A stretch of 64,000 nucleotides of DNA from Poseidonocella sedimentorum. Its GTDB lineage: Bacteria > Pseudomonadota > Alphaproteobacteria > Rhodobacterales > Rhodobacteraceae. Every line of letters begins with the position of its first letter. Positions within the stretch are counted from its first letter, which is position 1. The stretch is from contig NZ_FOYI01000003.1 in NCBI RefSeq assembly GCF_900116005.1, positions 186,001-250,000 of the forward strand, given 5' to 3'. This document shows, one piece after another, positions 34,659-45,107 of the stretch. The notes beneath the pieces were generated by a model that did no database searches, was not told the origin of the DNA, and saw only the letters and a list, made by a program, of their open reading frames with translations. A program made the translations under genes and the position numbers.

Positions 34659-35847
34659 AACCGTCCCGATGCCGCGCGGCATGCGCGCCGATTTCGCCGC
34701 CTCCTGGCCGGTCGCGGCGGCCTTCCTCGCGATCGGGATCTATTGGGGCAGCTTCGCCGCGCTCGTGCCGGTGCTGAAGGCGCGCGTGGGGGCGTCGGAT
34801 GCGGAGTTCGGCGTGGCGATGCTGGTTGCGGCGGTGGGCGCGCTCATGGCGATGTGGGTGGCGGCGCGGATCGATGCGGCCCTGGGGCGCCGCGCCCTGC
34901 CCGCCATGACCGCCGTTCTGGCGCTTGCCTTCCTGTTGCCGGGCCTTGCCACGACGGTCTGGGCCTTTGCCCTCGCCATGCTCTGCGCCAGCTGCGCTTC
35001 CGGCGCGCTCGACGTGCTGATGAACGCCCGGCTCTCGGAGGTCGAGCGCCGCACGGGCCGCTCGCTCATGAGCCTCAACCACGGTCTGTTCTCGGTGACC
35101 TATGCCGCTTCGGCGCTCTATTGCGGCGTCGCCCGCGATCTCGGCTTCGGCCCCGTGGTCATCCTCGCCGCACTCGGGCTGGTCAGCCTGATGCTGATCC
35201 GCGCGCAAACCCGCCTCACCGTCGAGCGCCCGCCGGCAGGTGCCGATGAGGCCGGACGGCGCGGGCTGGCGCTGCTGCCGACCGTGCTGCTCGGGTTCAT
35301 CATCCTGCTGGCCTACCTCGCCGAACAGGGCACGGAAGGCTGGTCGGCGCTCTATCTCGAACGCGGCCTCGGCGCGCGGGCTTCGGGCGGCGCGCTTGGG
35401 CCGGCGCTTCTGGGGCTCACGATGGGCTTCGGGCGCATCTTCGGCCAGACGCTGGTGGCGCGGATCGGCGAGGTCGGGCTGATGCGCGGCGGTGCGCTGC
35501 TCGCGGCCTGCGGCGGTCTTCTGGCCGCGCTCGCGCCCACGATCTGGATCGCCTACCTCGGCTTCGCGCTTCTCGGCCTCGGCATTTCGGTCATCGGCCC
35601 GATGGCCTATGCGCTCGCCGGGCGCGACTGTACGGACGCCGGCCGCGCGCGCACCATCGCGGAAATCTCCGTCATCGGCTATTTCGGCTTCTTCATCGGC
35701 CCGCCGATCATCGGCTTTCTGTCGGAAGCCTACGGGCTCGGGACGGCCTTCGGCGCCATCGGGTTTTCCATCCTGATCGTCCCGCTGGTGCTGCTGCCGC
35801 TCTACCTGCGTCAGCGCGCCGGCAAGCTCATCTCGCTGCGCAGATAA
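34648..35847 (+). CDS. MFS transporter (YbjJ/fucose permease-like)
   Basis: A 399-residue major facilitator with about 12 hydrophobic helices. The loop VEVERRTG-like (LSEVERRTGRSLMSLNHGLFSV) and WSALYLERGLG pattern resemble the YbjJ-type group of small-molecule or efflux MFS proteins. The start is uncertain: ATG at 34648 is chosen (overlap of 11 nt with the aminotransferase), with 34630 and 34669 possible. It may move the substrate or product of the coupled aminotransferase; this is inference. The 3' end overlaps the convergent sulfotransferase gene by 37 nt. Confidence 0.85.
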   Translation: MPPETVPMPRGMRADFAASWPVAAAFLAIGIYWGSFAALVPVLKARVGASDAEFGVAMLVAAVGALMAMWVAARIDAALGRRALPAMTAVLALAFLLPGLATTVWAFALAMLCASCASGALDVLMNARLSEVERRTGRSLMSLNHGLFSVTYAASALYCGVARDLGFGPVVILAALGLVSLMLIRAQTRLTVERPPAGADEAGRRGLALLPTVLLGFIILLAYLAEQGTEGWSALYLERGLGARASGGALGPALLGLTMGFGRIFGQTLVARIGEVGLMRGGALLAACGGLLAALAPTIWIAYLGFALLGLGISVIGPMAYALAGRDCTDAGRARTIAEISVIGYFGFFIGPPIIGFLSEAYGLGTAFGAIGFSILIVPLVLLPLYLRQRAGKLISLRR

Positions 35848-36443
35848 CCGCTCTCGGCCACCCGCTCGTAGAGCGCGAACTCCGCCGCACGCGCGGCGCG
35901 AAACTCTGCCTCCAGCCCCGGGTCGAGCTGCGTCTCAGCCGGCGGCGAAACGTTGCGCCGCGCGACCTCGATCCCCCCGCCGAGCCGCGCTTCCAGAAAG
36001 CCCAGCACCGCCGCCGTGTTCTCCGACGCGCACAGGTGATGCACCCGCAGCGCCCCCTCCCGGTTGGTCAGAAACCCAAGCTGGCTGCCCACATCGGCAA
36101 ACGCCGGCGGCGCGTCCGACAGGCTCGCCTCGACAAAGGCGTCAAAGCTGATCCCGGCGGTGGATTTGGGTGCCCCTTCGGGCAGCCGGGTGCGATATCG
36201 ATACCAGCTCGCCAGATGATCCAGCGGCGCGCGCATCAGCGCCAGCCGCTCCGGCCGGAGCCCGTAGATATCGCGCAAGAAAGGCTGAATCTCGCGATCG
36301 AACCGCCGCGTGTTGGTGTGTTTGAGGCCCGGGCGATTGCGAAAGATGATATCCGCGCGCTCCGAAAGCGCGGCGTGATAGGCCGTCGATCCGGTTTTCG
36401 GCACGGCGAAAAACACCAGCCTGGCCTCGAAGAAGATCATCAT
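35811..36443 (-). CDS. Sulfotransferase family protein
   Basis: A 210-residue protein with a P-loop-like 5'-phosphosulfate-binding motif VPKTGSTAYHAAL near the N-terminus (14-26) and a later 3'-phosphate-binding-type segment LALMRAPLDHLASWYRYR, the arrangement of PAPS-dependent sulfotransferases. Acceptor unknown; relatives in Rhodobacterales act on surface polysaccharide or lipids or are uncharacterised. The ATG pair at 36443/36440 is taken because the P-loop follows at the usual distance; the long upstream extension would overlap maeB's leader. It converges on and overlaps the MFS gene. Confidence 0.78.
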   Translation of the reverse strand: MMIFFEARLVFFAVPKTGSTAYHAALSERADIIFRNRPGLKHTNTRRFDREIQPFLRDIYGLRPERLALMRAPLDHLASWYRYRTRLPEGAPKSTAGISFDAFVEASLSDAPPAFADVGSQLGFLTNREGALRVHHLCASENTAAVLGFLEARLGGGIEVARRNVSPPAETQLDPGLEAEFRAARAAEFALYERVAESGYLRSEMSLPAR

Positions 36444-36642
36444 CGCGCCCGTTCTAGCCGTGCGCGCGGCCCCGGGTCCAGCCCCGCGCTCTGCCGCGCC
36501 CGCGACGGACGCGAAAGTGACGCAAGGGGAAGCTCCGCGCAAACCACCCTTCCCCTCGGGCGCGAAATTGCTTAACGCTGCACCAAAGCGCGCCGCCCCG
36601 GACGCCAGCGCGCGGGACAAGACAGATGCCGGAAGGACCGAG

Positions 36643-38922
36643 ATGAGCGATCAAACCAACGACACCGCCCGCAAGGCGGCGCTGGATTACCACGAATTTC
36701 CCCAGCCCGGCAAACTGGAGATCCGCGCCACCAAACCCATGGCCAACGGCCGCGATCTGACCCGCGCCTATTCGCCCGGCGTGGCCGAGGCATGCCTTGA
36801 GATCAAGGCCGATCCGGCCAACGCGGCGCGCTTTACCGGGCGCGGCAATCTGGTGGCGGTGGTCTCCAACGGAACCGCGGTGCTCGGCCTTGGCAACATC
36901 GGCGGGCTCGCGTCGAAACCGGTGATGGAGGGCAAGGCCGTGCTCTTCAAGAAATTCGCCGGAATCAATTGCTTTGACATCGAACTTAATGAGAGCGATC
37001 CGGAAAAGCTGGCCGATATCGTCTGCGCGCTGGAGCCCACCTTCGGCGCGGTGAACCTCGAAGACATCAAGGCCCCGGACTGTTTCATCGTCGAGCGGAT
37101 CTGCAAGGAGCGGATGAACATCCCCGTCTTCCACGACGACCAGCACGGCACCGCGATCGTCGTCGGGGCGGCGGCGAAAAACGCGCTTTTCGTGGCCGGC
37201 AAAGCCTTCGAGGACATCAAGATCGTCTCCACCGGCGGGGGCGCGGCGGGCATCGCCTGTCTCGACATGCTGGTGAAGATGGGCGTCAAGCGCGAGAACG
37301 TCTGGCTCTGCGATGTGCACGGGCTGGTCTACGAGGGCCGCGCGGAGGACATGAACCCGCAAAAGGCCGCCTATGCCCAGGCCAGCGACAAGCGCACGCT
37401 GGATGAGGTGATCGACGGCGCCGATCTCTTCCTTGGCCTCTCTGGTCCCAACGTGCTGACGCCGGACATGGTCTCGCGGATGACGACCCAGCCGATCATC
37501 TTCGCCCTCGCCAACCCGTACCCCGAGATCATGCCAGATGCCGCCCGCGCCGTCGCGCCGGATGCGATCATCGCCACGGGGCGCTCGGATTATCCCAATC
37601 AGGTCAACAACGTGCTTTGTTTTCCCTTCATCTTCCGGGGGGCCCTCGATGTCGGCGCGACGGAGATCAACGACGTGATGAAGCTTGCCTGTATCGACGG
37701 GCTGGCCGAGCTTGCGCGCGCCACCACCAGCGCCGAAGCGGCCGAAGCCTATCACGGCGAGAGCATGAATTTCGGCCCCGATTATCTCATCCCCAAGGCC
37801 TTCGATCCGCGGCTTGTGAGCGTGGTCTCCTCGGCCGTGGCCAAGGCGGCGATGGAGAGCGGCGTGGCCACCCGTCCGGTCGAGGATATGGACGCCTATA
37901 TCGAGAAGCTCAACCATTCGGTCTTCCGCTCTGCCCTGCTGATGCGACCGGTGTTCGACGCCGCTGCCACCGCCTCGCGCCGGCTTGTCTTTGCCGAGGG
38001 TGAGGACGAGCGCGTGCTGCGCGCGGCCCAGGCGATCCTTGAAGAGACCACCGAAAAGCCGATCCTCATCGGCCGGCCCGACGTCATCGGACAGCGCTGC
38101 GAGCGGATGGGCCTCACGGTGCGGCCGGGGATCGATTTCGAGATCGTCAACCCGCAGGATGACCCGCGCTACCGCGACTACTGGACCACTTATCACGAGC
38201 TGATGGCGCGGCGGGGCGTGACGCCGGATCTGGCCCGCGCGATCATGCGCACCAACTCCACCGCGATCGCCGCGATCATGGTCGAGCGCGGCGAGGCCGA
38301 CAGCATGATCTGTGGCTGCTTCGGGCAATATCGCTGGCATCTCAAGTACCTGGAAGACATTCTTGGGCGCGGCGGCCTGCGTCCGCATGGCGCGCTGTCG
38401 ATGATGATCCTCGAAGACGGGCCGCTCTTCATTGCTGACACCCACGTGCGCGACGAGCCGACGCCAGCGCAGCTTGCCGAGACCGTCATCGGCGCCGCGC
38501 GCCATGTGCGCCGCTTTGGCATCGAGCCGCGCATCGCGCTCTGCTCGCACAGCCAGTTCGGCAATCTTGATGGAGGAACGGGCCCCAAGATGCGGGAAGC
38601 GTTGGAGATTCTCGATTGCAAGGGCGTCGATTTCATCTACGAGGGCGAGATGAACATCGACACCGCGCTGGATTCCGCCATCGCTGACCGGATCATGCCC
38701 GGAAGCCGCCTTGAAGGCGCCGCCAACACGCTGATTTTCGCCAATGCCGACGCGGCCTCGGGCGTGCGCAACATCCTCAAGATGAAGACCAGCGGCATCG
38801 AAGTGGGGCCGATCCTCATGGGCATGGGCAACCGCGCGCATATCGTGACGCCCTCCATCACCCCGCGCGGTCTGCTCAACATGGCCGCCATCGCCGGGAC
38901 CCCGGTCGCCACCTACGGGTAG
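36643..38922 (+). CDS. maeB: NADP-dependent malic enzyme (MaeB, with phosphotransacetylase-like domain)
   Basis: Decarboxylates malate to pyruvate with NADP reduction. The 759-residue protein has an N-terminal malic enzyme part (about 1-430: AYSPGVAEAC, FHDDQHGTA, NAD(P) loop STGGGAAGIACL) and a C-terminal phosphate acetyl/butyryltransferase-like part (about 440-759) that in this family is regulatory. Length and order match E. coli MaeB. The ATG at 36643 has GGAAGGA upstream. It is a single-gene unit. Confidence 0.95.
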   Translation: MSDQTNDTARKAALDYHEFPQPGKLEIRATKPMANGRDLTRAYSPGVAEACLEIKADPANAARFTGRGNLVAVVSNGTAVLGLGNIGGLASKPVMEGKAVLFKKFAGINCFDIELNESDPEKLADIVCALEPTFGAVNLEDIKAPDCFIVERICKERMNIPVFHDDQHGTAIVVGAAAKNALFVAGKAFEDIKIVSTGGGAAGIACLDMLVKMGVKRENVWLCDVHGLVYEGRAEDMNPQKAAYAQASDKRTLDEVIDGADLFLGLSGPNVLTPDMVSRMTTQPIIFALANPYPEIMPDAARAVAPDAIIATGRSDYPNQVNNVLCFPFIFRGALDVGATEINDVMKLACIDGLAELARATTSAEAAEAYHGESMNFGPDYLIPKAFDPRLVSVVSSAVAKAAMESGVATRPVEDMDAYIEKLNHSVFRSALLMRPVFDAAATASRRLVFAEGEDERVLRAAQAILEETTEKPILIGRPDVIGQRCERMGLTVRPGIDFEIVNPQDDPRYRDYWTTYHELMARRGVTPDLARAIMRTNSTAIAAIMVERGEADSMICGCFGQYRWHLKYLEDILGRGGLRPHGALSMMILEDGPLFIADTHVRDEPTPAQLAETVIGAARHVRRFGIEPRIALCSHSQFGNLDGGTGPKMREALEILDCKGVDFIYEGEMNIDTALDSAIADRIMPGSRLEGAANTLIFANADAASGVRNILKMKTSGIEVGPILMGMGNRAHIVTPSITPRGLLNMAAIAGTPVATYG

Positions 38923-39046
38923 CGGCGCGGGGCCCGATCCCGGGGGCCCGATCCGGGGGGGCGGCGATACGGCGCGCGCGGCTCTTGCCCCCCTGTCCGC
39001 CCCGGCCTACAACCCATGCGCAAGATCATGTCGTGGGGAGGCGGTC

Positions 39047-40945
39047 ATGAGTTACAAGGATACTTACGCGCGCTGGAAATCGGACCCGGAGGCGTTCTGG
39101 CTGGAGGCGGCCCGGGCCATCGACTGGGATCGCGCGCCGAGCCGCGCCCTCGATGACACGCGCGCGCCGTTCTACAGCTGGTTCGCCGACGGGCGCGTCA
39201 ACGCCTGCTACAACGCCGTCGACCGGCACGTGGCCGCCGGGCGCGGCGATCAGGTCGCGATCATCCATGACAGCCCCGTCACCAACAGCGTCACGCGCCT
39301 CACCTTCGCCGAGCTTCAGGACAGGACCGCCCGCCTCGCTGGCGCGCTCAGCGCGAAGGGCGTGGGCCTGGGCGACCGCGTCGTGATCTACATGCCGATG
39401 GTGCCCGAAGCGCTGGTGGCGATGCTGGCCTGCGCGCGGATCGGCGCGGTGCATTCGGTGGTTTTCGGCGGGTTCGCCGCCAAGGAGCTCGCGGTGCGGA
39501 TCGACGACGCGACGCCCAAGGCGATCATCGCCGCCTCCTGCGGGATCGAGCCCAGCCAAGTGGTCCACTACAAACCCCTGCTCGACGGCGCGATCGAGAT
39601 CGCGGCGCACAAGCCCGAGTTCTGCGTCATCCTCCAGCGCGAACAGGAGCGCGCGGAGCTGACCCCGGGCCGTGATCATGACTGGGAGGCCTTCGCGCTG
39701 AGCGCCGCGCCCGCCGACTGCGTCCCCGTGCCCGGCGACCACCCGGCCTATATCCTCTATACCTCCGGCACCACCGGCGCGCCCAAGGGCGTGGTCCGGC
39801 CGACGGCGGGCCATCTGGTCGCCCTCAACTGGACGATGAAACACATCTATGACGTGGCCCCCGGCGAGGTCTTCTGGGCGGCCTCGGATGTGGGCTGGGT
39901 CGTGGGCCATTCCTACATCTGTTACGCGCCGCTCATCCACGGCAACACCACGGTGGTTTTCGAGGGCAAACCCGTCGGCACGCCCGATGCCGGCACGTTC
40001 TGGCGGGTGATCGAGGATCATGGCGTCTCGGTGCTCTTCACCGCACCGACCGCCTTCCGGGCGATAAAACGCGACGATCCCGAGGCCGCGCTACTGGCGG
40101 GCTACGACATCTCCTCCCTGCGCGCGCTGTTCCTTGCGGGCGAGCGGGCGGACCCGGACACGATCCACTGGGCCGAGGACAAGCTCGGCGTGCCGGTGAT
40201 CGATCACTGGTGGCAGACCGAGACCGGCTACACCATCGCCGGCAACCCGACGGGGATCGAGATGCTCCCCATCAAACACGGCAGCGCCACGGTCCCGATG
40301 CCGGGCTATGACATCCGCGTGCTCGACGAGGGCGGGCATGAGGTCGCGCCCGGCGCGCTCGGCGCGATCGCGATCCGCCTGCCGCTTCCGCCAGGGACGC
40401 TCTCGACCCTGTGGAACGCGGATGCGCGGTACGAGGCCTCTTACCTCACCACCTTCCCCGGCTATTATGAGACCGGGGATGCGGGGCTGATCGACGAGGA
40501 CGGCTACGTCCACATCATGGCCCGGACCGACGATGTCATCAACGTGGCGGGCCACCGGCTCTCGACCGGGGGCATGGAGGAGGTGCTGGCGGGGCATCCC
40601 GACGTGGCCGAATGCGCGGTCATCGGGGTCGCCGATGCGCTCAAAGGACAACTGCCGCTGGGGCTGGTCTGCCTCAAGAAGGGCGCGGCGCGCGCGCATG
40701 ACGAAATCGCGGCCGAATGCATCGCCAAGGTACGGGCCGAGCTTGGCCCCGTGGCCGCGTTCCGGCTCTGCGCGGTGGTCGACCGGCTGCCCAAGACGCG
40801 CTCTGGCAAGATCCTGCGCGGCACGATGGTCAAGCTCGCGGACGGGCTCGAGGTCGCCACACCGGCCACGATCGACGATCCCACCATCCTCGACGACATC
40901 CGCGCCGCCCTCGCTATTTTAGGGTACCCCAAAAGTCCAACCTGA
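39047..40945 (+). CDS. prpE: Propionyl-CoA synthetase (acyl-CoA synthetase family)
   Basis: Activates propionate (or acetate) to its CoA ester through an acyl-adenylate. The 632-residue enzyme has ACAS_N at the start (SYKDTYARWKSDPEAFWLEAA), the AMP/P-loop YTSGTTGAPKGVVR (near 240-253), the WWQTETGYT segment and catalytic Lys in KTRSGKILRG near the end. The opening DWDRAPSRALDD and the length fit PrpE better than Acs (about 650, different N-terminus). A 12-nt direct repeat sits in the gap upstream. Single-gene unit. Confidence 0.9.
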   Translation: MSYKDTYARWKSDPEAFWLEAARAIDWDRAPSRALDDTRAPFYSWFADGRVNACYNAVDRHVAAGRGDQVAIIHDSPVTNSVTRLTFAELQDRTARLAGALSAKGVGLGDRVVIYMPMVPEALVAMLACARIGAVHSVVFGGFAAKELAVRIDDATPKAIIAASCGIEPSQVVHYKPLLDGAIEIAAHKPEFCVILQREQERAELTPGRDHDWEAFALSAAPADCVPVPGDHPAYILYTSGTTGAPKGVVRPTAGHLVALNWTMKHIYDVAPGEVFWAASDVGWVVGHSYICYAPLIHGNTTVVFEGKPVGTPDAGTFWRVIEDHGVSVLFTAPTAFRAIKRDDPEAALLAGYDISSLRALFLAGERADPDTIHWAEDKLGVPVIDHWWQTETGYTIAGNPTGIEMLPIKHGSATVPMPGYDIRVLDEGGHEVAPGALGAIAIRLPLPPGTLSTLWNADARYEASYLTTFPGYYETGDAGLIDEDGYVHIMARTDDVINVAGHRLSTGGMEEVLAGHPDVAECAVIGVADALKGQLPLGLVCLKKGAARAHDEIAAECIAKVRAELGPVAAFRLCAVVDRLPKTRSGKILRGTMVKLADGLEVATPATIDDPTILDDIRAALAILGYPKSPT

Positions 40946-41063
40946 TCCGCCTTGGTTAACAACCTCTGAAAAGCGACTGTTTTAGAAAGGTTTTTCGCCG
41001 GAATCCGGCCATATTTCATGCGTTCGGCAACAAATCGTTAAGCTCTCGCCCGATAGGCTGGCG

Positions 41064-42797
41064 ATGTCCGCAACAATTCGAGCCATTGCCGAGATGAGAG
41101 ACACCGTCGCATCCCCCGGGGCCTTCCCCACGCGCCCGGACCTCGCGAGCACCATCGGCCGCGAGCTCACCGCCGTTTTGGCCGCCGCAACCGCCGTGAC
41201 CCAGGCCAACGCCGCCAGCCTCACGCAGGGCGCCGGCCCGGAGATGGCCGAGCTGGCCCGTTTCGGCGAGGCGCAGACGCCCGGCGCCACCACGGATCGC
41301 CTCCCTGAACAGAGCCTCTCGCTCGATGCCGAGTTCATCTCCGATCTCACCCTGAACCTCTTCAACGCGCCGCGCATCTCTGCCGCCGGGGCCATGGCCC
41401 TGCGCGCGCTCTCGCTGCCCATCGCCCAGGCCTTGACCTTCGAGCGGCGCCAGCGCGAGCTCACCCGCCGCGAGACCGCCCTGTCACAGCAGCGCGCCGT
41501 GGTCGAACACGCCGCCCAATGCTGCGGGCTGACCGGTGTGCTCATGGCGACCCCGTTTCACAAGGAGGCGCAATGCCGGCTGGCCAAGGCCGACCGCGCC
41601 ACGCTGCTGCACATCGACATCGACGATTTCCGCACCATCAACGATCGGCTCGGCCCCCGCACCGGCGATGACTACCTGCTCGCGCTGGCCGATGCGGTCA
41701 AATCGGTCGCCGGGACGGGCGCGCTTTCGGGCCGGATCGGCGATGACCGCTTCGCGCTTCTGCTCATCGACCAGACCCGCGGCACCGACGCGATCATCGC
41801 GCTGCTGCGCGAGGCCTATGAGGATGGCATTCACCCCCTCGGGTTTCCTGAGCTCGGGCGGCTGCGCATCGGCGTTGCCACGCGCAGGGATCGCACGCTC
41901 AGCTATGAGGATTTCAAGACTCAGGCCGACGTGGCGCTCGCCGCCGCCAAGGCCATGGGCCGCAACCAGACCGTGCATCACGAGCCCTCGCTCGACCGGC
42001 TCTACGATCACCGCGCCTTCCAGACCAGCTTTACCGACGCGCTGCAGAAGGGCGAGATCATCCCCTTCTTCCAGCCGATTCTCGACCTCGACACCGGCGT
42101 GCCCTACGGGCTTGAGGTGCTTGCGCGCTGGAAGATGCCCGACGGCGAGATCAAATCGCCCGCCGCCTTTGCGGGCGCCTTCTCGGATCGCTCCATCGCG
42201 CCGATGCTGACCCGCCGCATCGTCGACGGGCTGGCCCGCGCGCTGGAGGAATGGCACGTCCAGGGCGCCACCATCGGACAGGTCTGCCTCAACGTCACCG
42301 CCGCCGACGTGGGCGAGCCCGACCAGCTGCTCGACATCACCCATCAGCTCGCCGCCGCCGGTCTGCCCTCCACCTCGCTCACGCTGGAGATCACCGAAAA
42401 TATCGTTCTGGAGGACCGCAAGGGCCAGATGCGCCGCGTGCTCCAGACCCTGCGCGATCAGGGCGTGCGCGTCGCGCTCGACGATTTCGGGACGGGCTAC
42501 GGCTCGCTGGCGCACCTGAGCTCCTGGCCCGTGGACATCCTCAAGATCGACCGGCAGTTCGTCGAACGTCTGGCCCGCAGCCCGCGCGATCGTGAAATCG
42601 TCCGTGCGCTGATCTCGCTCGGCGCCAACCTCGGCCTCGACGTGGTCGCCGAAGGGATCGAGACGGACTGGCAGCGCCGATTCCTGTCCGAAGCCGGGGC
42701 CGCGCTTGGCCAGGGCTACCTCTTCGCCAAACCCCTGCCCGCCTCGGCCTATTTCGAATTCATCGCAGGCCAGACCAAGGGTCAGCACGTGAGCTGA
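41064..42797 (+). CDS. Degenerate-GGDEF / EAL cyclic-di-GMP phosphodiesterase
   Basis: A 577-residue cytoplasmic protein. N-terminal 150 residues are alpha-helical with no known domain. A GGDEF domain (about 170-305) has its signature changed to IGDDRF (225-230), so it should not make c-di-GMP. The EAL domain (about 325-570) has EVL (351-353) in place of EAL but keeps the metal and catalytic residues: Asn410, Glu442, Asp473-Asp474 (DDFGTG), Lys494 and Glu530. It is therefore most likely an active phosphodiesterase, perhaps GTP-regulated through the degenerate domain. Confidence 0.9.
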   Translation: MSATIRAIAEMRDTVASPGAFPTRPDLASTIGRELTAVLAAATAVTQANAASLTQGAGPEMAELARFGEAQTPGATTDRLPEQSLSLDAEFISDLTLNLFNAPRISAAGAMALRALSLPIAQALTFERRQRELTRRETALSQQRAVVEHAAQCCGLTGVLMATPFHKEAQCRLAKADRATLLHIDIDDFRTINDRLGPRTGDDYLLALADAVKSVAGTGALSGRIGDDRFALLLIDQTRGTDAIIALLREAYEDGIHPLGFPELGRLRIGVATRRDRTLSYEDFKTQADVALAAAKAMGRNQTVHHEPSLDRLYDHRAFQTSFTDALQKGEIIPFFQPILDLDTGVPYGLEVLARWKMPDGEIKSPAAFAGAFSDRSIAPMLTRRIVDGLARALEEWHVQGATIGQVCLNVTAADVGEPDQLLDITHQLAAAGLPSTSLTLEITENIVLEDRKGQMRRVLQTLRDQGVRVALDDFGTGYGSLAHLSSWPVDILKIDRQFVERLARSPRDREIVRALISLGANLGLDVVAEGIETDWQRRFLSEAGAALGQGYLFAKPLPASAYFEFIAGQTKGQHVS

Positions 42798-42815
42798 CGA
42801 CCCGGGGGCTGCGGT

Positions 42816-43580
42816 TCAGACGAACTGCTCGCGAATGAGCCGCTCTTCGAGCCCATGGCCAGGATCAAAGAGCAAGCGGTGGCGCACACCGGGCTCCGAG
42901 TGGATCTCCACCGCCGCGACATTGCGCACCGACCGGCCATCCGCATCCGCCATCACGGGCCGTTTTTCGGACCCCAGCACCTCGAACCGCACGTGCGAGG
43001 TCTTGGGAATGAGCGCCCCGCGCCAGCGCCGGGGCCGGAACGCGGCCACCGCCGTCAACGCCAGAACATCCGCACCGATCGGCAGAATCGGCCCGTGGGC
43101 CGAGTAGTTATAGGCGGTCGAGCCGGCTGGCGTCGCCAGAAGCGCGCCGTCGCAGACAAGCTCCTCCATGCGCTGCCGCCCGTCCACGGTGATCCGCAGT
43201 TTGGCCGCCTGCGGGCCTTGCCGCAGGAGCGAGACCTCGTTGATCGCCAGCGCCTCCTGCACCGAGCCGTCGCGCCGCGTCGCGCGCATGTGCAGCGGGT
43301 TGACGACCTCCTCGGCCGCGGCCGAGAGCCGTTCGGGCAGCCCGTCCTCATGATACTGGTTCATCAGGAACCCCACCGTGCCCCGGTTCATCCCGTAAAC
43401 CGGCGCGGGGTTGTCCTGCGTGGCATGGAGCGTCTGGAGCATGAACCCGTCGCCGCCAAGAGCGACAATCACATCCGCCCCCTCCGGCTGGCTCGCGCCA
43501 TAGCGCGCTTCCAACGTCGCCTTGGCGGCCTGAGCAATGGGGGTGTCGCTCGCGAGAAATGCGATCCGGAGATCGGTCAT
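42816..43580 (-). CDS. nadK: NAD kinase
   Basis: Phosphorylates NAD to NADP. The 254-residue protein has the GGDG motif (42-45), the conserved [10 protein letters not shown] loop, NEVSLLR and the glycine-rich [18 protein letters not shown] segment. The ATG at 43580 gives the short alphaproteobacterial form. It converges on the EAL gene (18 nt between stops) and is divergent from glyA. Confidence 0.94.
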   Translation of the reverse strand: MTDLRIAFLASDTPIAQAAKATLEARYGASQPEGADVIVALGGDGFMLQTLHATQDNPAPVYGMNRGTVGFLMNQYHEDGLPERLSAAAEEVVNPLHMRATRRDGSVQEALAINEVSLLRQGPQAAKLRITVDGRQRMEELVCDGALLATPAGSTAYNYSAHGPILPIGADVLALTAVAAFRPRRWRGALIPKTSHVRFEVLGSEKRPVMADADGRSVRNVAAVEIHSEPGVRHRLLFDPGHGLEERLIREQFV

Positions 43581-43715
43581 GTGGCGGCCCTTCGCGTGGT
43601 CTACAGGCCCAGAAAGCACAATCGCGCCCCATGCGCCAGCGTGCCGCGCAACGGGGGTCTTCCGCATCCCGGGGTGTTGCGCTAGAGCAGGAGCACCAGA
43701 TCGAGGAGTGTGATG

Positions 43716-45011
43716 ATGGACGGCAAGATGGCAACGAACGGGTTTTTCACGCAATCCCTTGAGGAGCGCGACCCGGAGATTTTCGAAGCGATCACACTCG
43801 AGCTGGGACGCCAGCGCGACGAGATTGAACTGATCGCGAGCGAAAACATCGTCTCGGCAGCCGTCATGGCCGCCCAAGGCTCGGTCATGACCAACAAATA
43901 CGCCGAAGGCTATCCGGGGCGGCGCTACTACGGCGGCTGCCAATATGTTGATATTGCGGAAAACCTTGCGATCGAGCGGGCCTGCAAACTGTTCGATTGC
44001 GCCTTTGCCAACGTCCAGCCCAACTCCGGCAGCCAGGCCAACCAGGGCGTCTTCACCGCGCTGCTGCAACCGGGCGACACGATCCTCGGCATGAGCCTCG
44101 ACGCGGGTGGCCACCTGACCCACGGCGCGCGGCCGAACCAGTCCGGCAAATGGTTCAACGCGGTGCAATACGGCGTCCGGCGGCAGGACAACCTGCTCGA
44201 TTACGACGAGGTGGCGCGGCTCGCGGCCGAGCACAACCCCAAGCTCATCATCGCCGGCGGCTCAGCGATTCCGCGGCAGATCGACTTCGCCCGGATGCGC
44301 GAAATCGCCGACAGCGTCGGCGCCTATCTACACGTGGACATGGCCCATTTCGCCGGGCTGGTCGCGGCGGGCGAGCATCCCTCGCCCTTCCCGCACGCGC
44401 ATGTGGCGACGACGACGACGCACAAGACCCTGCGCGGCCCGCGCGGCGGGATGATCCTGACCAATGACGAGGCGCTGGCCAAGAAATTCAACTCTGCGAT
44501 CTTCCCCGGCATTCAGGGCGGGCCGCTGATGCACGTGATCGCGGGCAAGGCGGTGGCCTTCGGAGAGGCGCTTCAACCTGAGTTCAAGGATTACATCAAA
44601 CGCGTGATCGCCAACGCCAAGGCGCTCTCGGACCAGCTCATCAAGGGCGGGCTCGACACGGTGACCCACGGAACGGACACCCATGTGCTTCTGGTGGACC
44701 TGCGCCCCAAAGGGGTGAAGGGCAATGCCACAGAACAGGCGCTCGGGCGGGCGCATATCACCTGCAATAAAAACGGCGTGCCTTTCGATCCCGAAAAACC
44801 GACCGTGACCAGCGGCATCCGCCTCGGCTCACCAGCAGGCACAACCCGGGGCTTCGACGAAGCCGAGTTCCGCCAGATCGCGGATTGGATCGTCGAGGTC
44901 GTCGATGGGCTCGCGGCCAATGGTCCCGAAGGCAACGGCGCGGTCGAAGAGAAGGTGAAGGCCGAGGTGGCCGAACTTTGCGCCCGCTTTCCAATCTATC
45001 CCGCGCTGTGA
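43716..45011 (+). CDS. glyA: Serine hydroxymethyltransferase
   Basis: Interconverts serine and glycine with tetrahydrofolate. The 431-residue PLP enzyme shows the N-terminal SENIVS segment, [23 protein letters not shown] and Schiff-base Lys237 in [14 protein letters not shown]. Three consecutive start codons (43710 GTG, 43713 ATG, 43716 ATG) are possible; 43716 lies 7 nt after GAGGAG. Two large palindromes follow the stop. Confidence 0.95.
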   Translation: MDGKMATNGFFTQSLEERDPEIFEAITLELGRQRDEIELIASENIVSAAVMAAQGSVMTNKYAEGYPGRRYYGGCQYVDIAENLAIERACKLFDCAFANVQPNSGSQANQGVFTALLQPGDTILGMSLDAGGHLTHGARPNQSGKWFNAVQYGVRRQDNLLDYDEVARLAAEHNPKLIIAGGSAIPRQIDFARMREIADSVGAYLHVDMAHFAGLVAAGEHPSPFPHAHVATTTTHKTLRGPRGGMILTNDEALAKKFNSAIFPGIQGGPLMHVIAGKAVAFGEALQPEFKDYIKRVIANAKALSDQLIKGGLDTVTHGTDTHVLLVDLRPKGVKGNATEQALGRAHITCNKNGVPFDPEKPTVTSGIRLGSPAGTTRGFDEAEFRQIADWIVEVVDGLAANGPEGNGAVEEKVKAEVAELCARFPIYPAL

Positions 45012-45019
45012 GCAGGGAG

Positions 45020-45071
45020 CGTTTTCTGATCGATCAGAAAACGGGCCGGAAAATGATTGATCATTTTCCGG
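45020..45071. repeat. Twin palindromes between glyA and the hydrolase gene
   Basis: A perfect 24-nt palindrome (45020-45043) is followed 2 nt later by a second (arms 45046-45057 and 45060-45071, 2-nt centre). Both centre on TGATYGATCA, flanked by TTTTC..GAAAA in the first and GAAAA..TTTTC in the second. No T run follows, so they look like regulator sites or paired structural hairpins rather than a classic terminator. Confidence 0.7.
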
Positions 45072-45107
45072 GGCGAGCGGTGAGCGCCTGAGCATGGGGG
45101 TGATCTG

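Noticed and set aside
38929-38954. Tandem 12-nt repeat GGGGCCCGATCC before prpE
   Set aside because: Two short G+C copies with a 14-nt period in a spacer; likely slippage, no sign of function.
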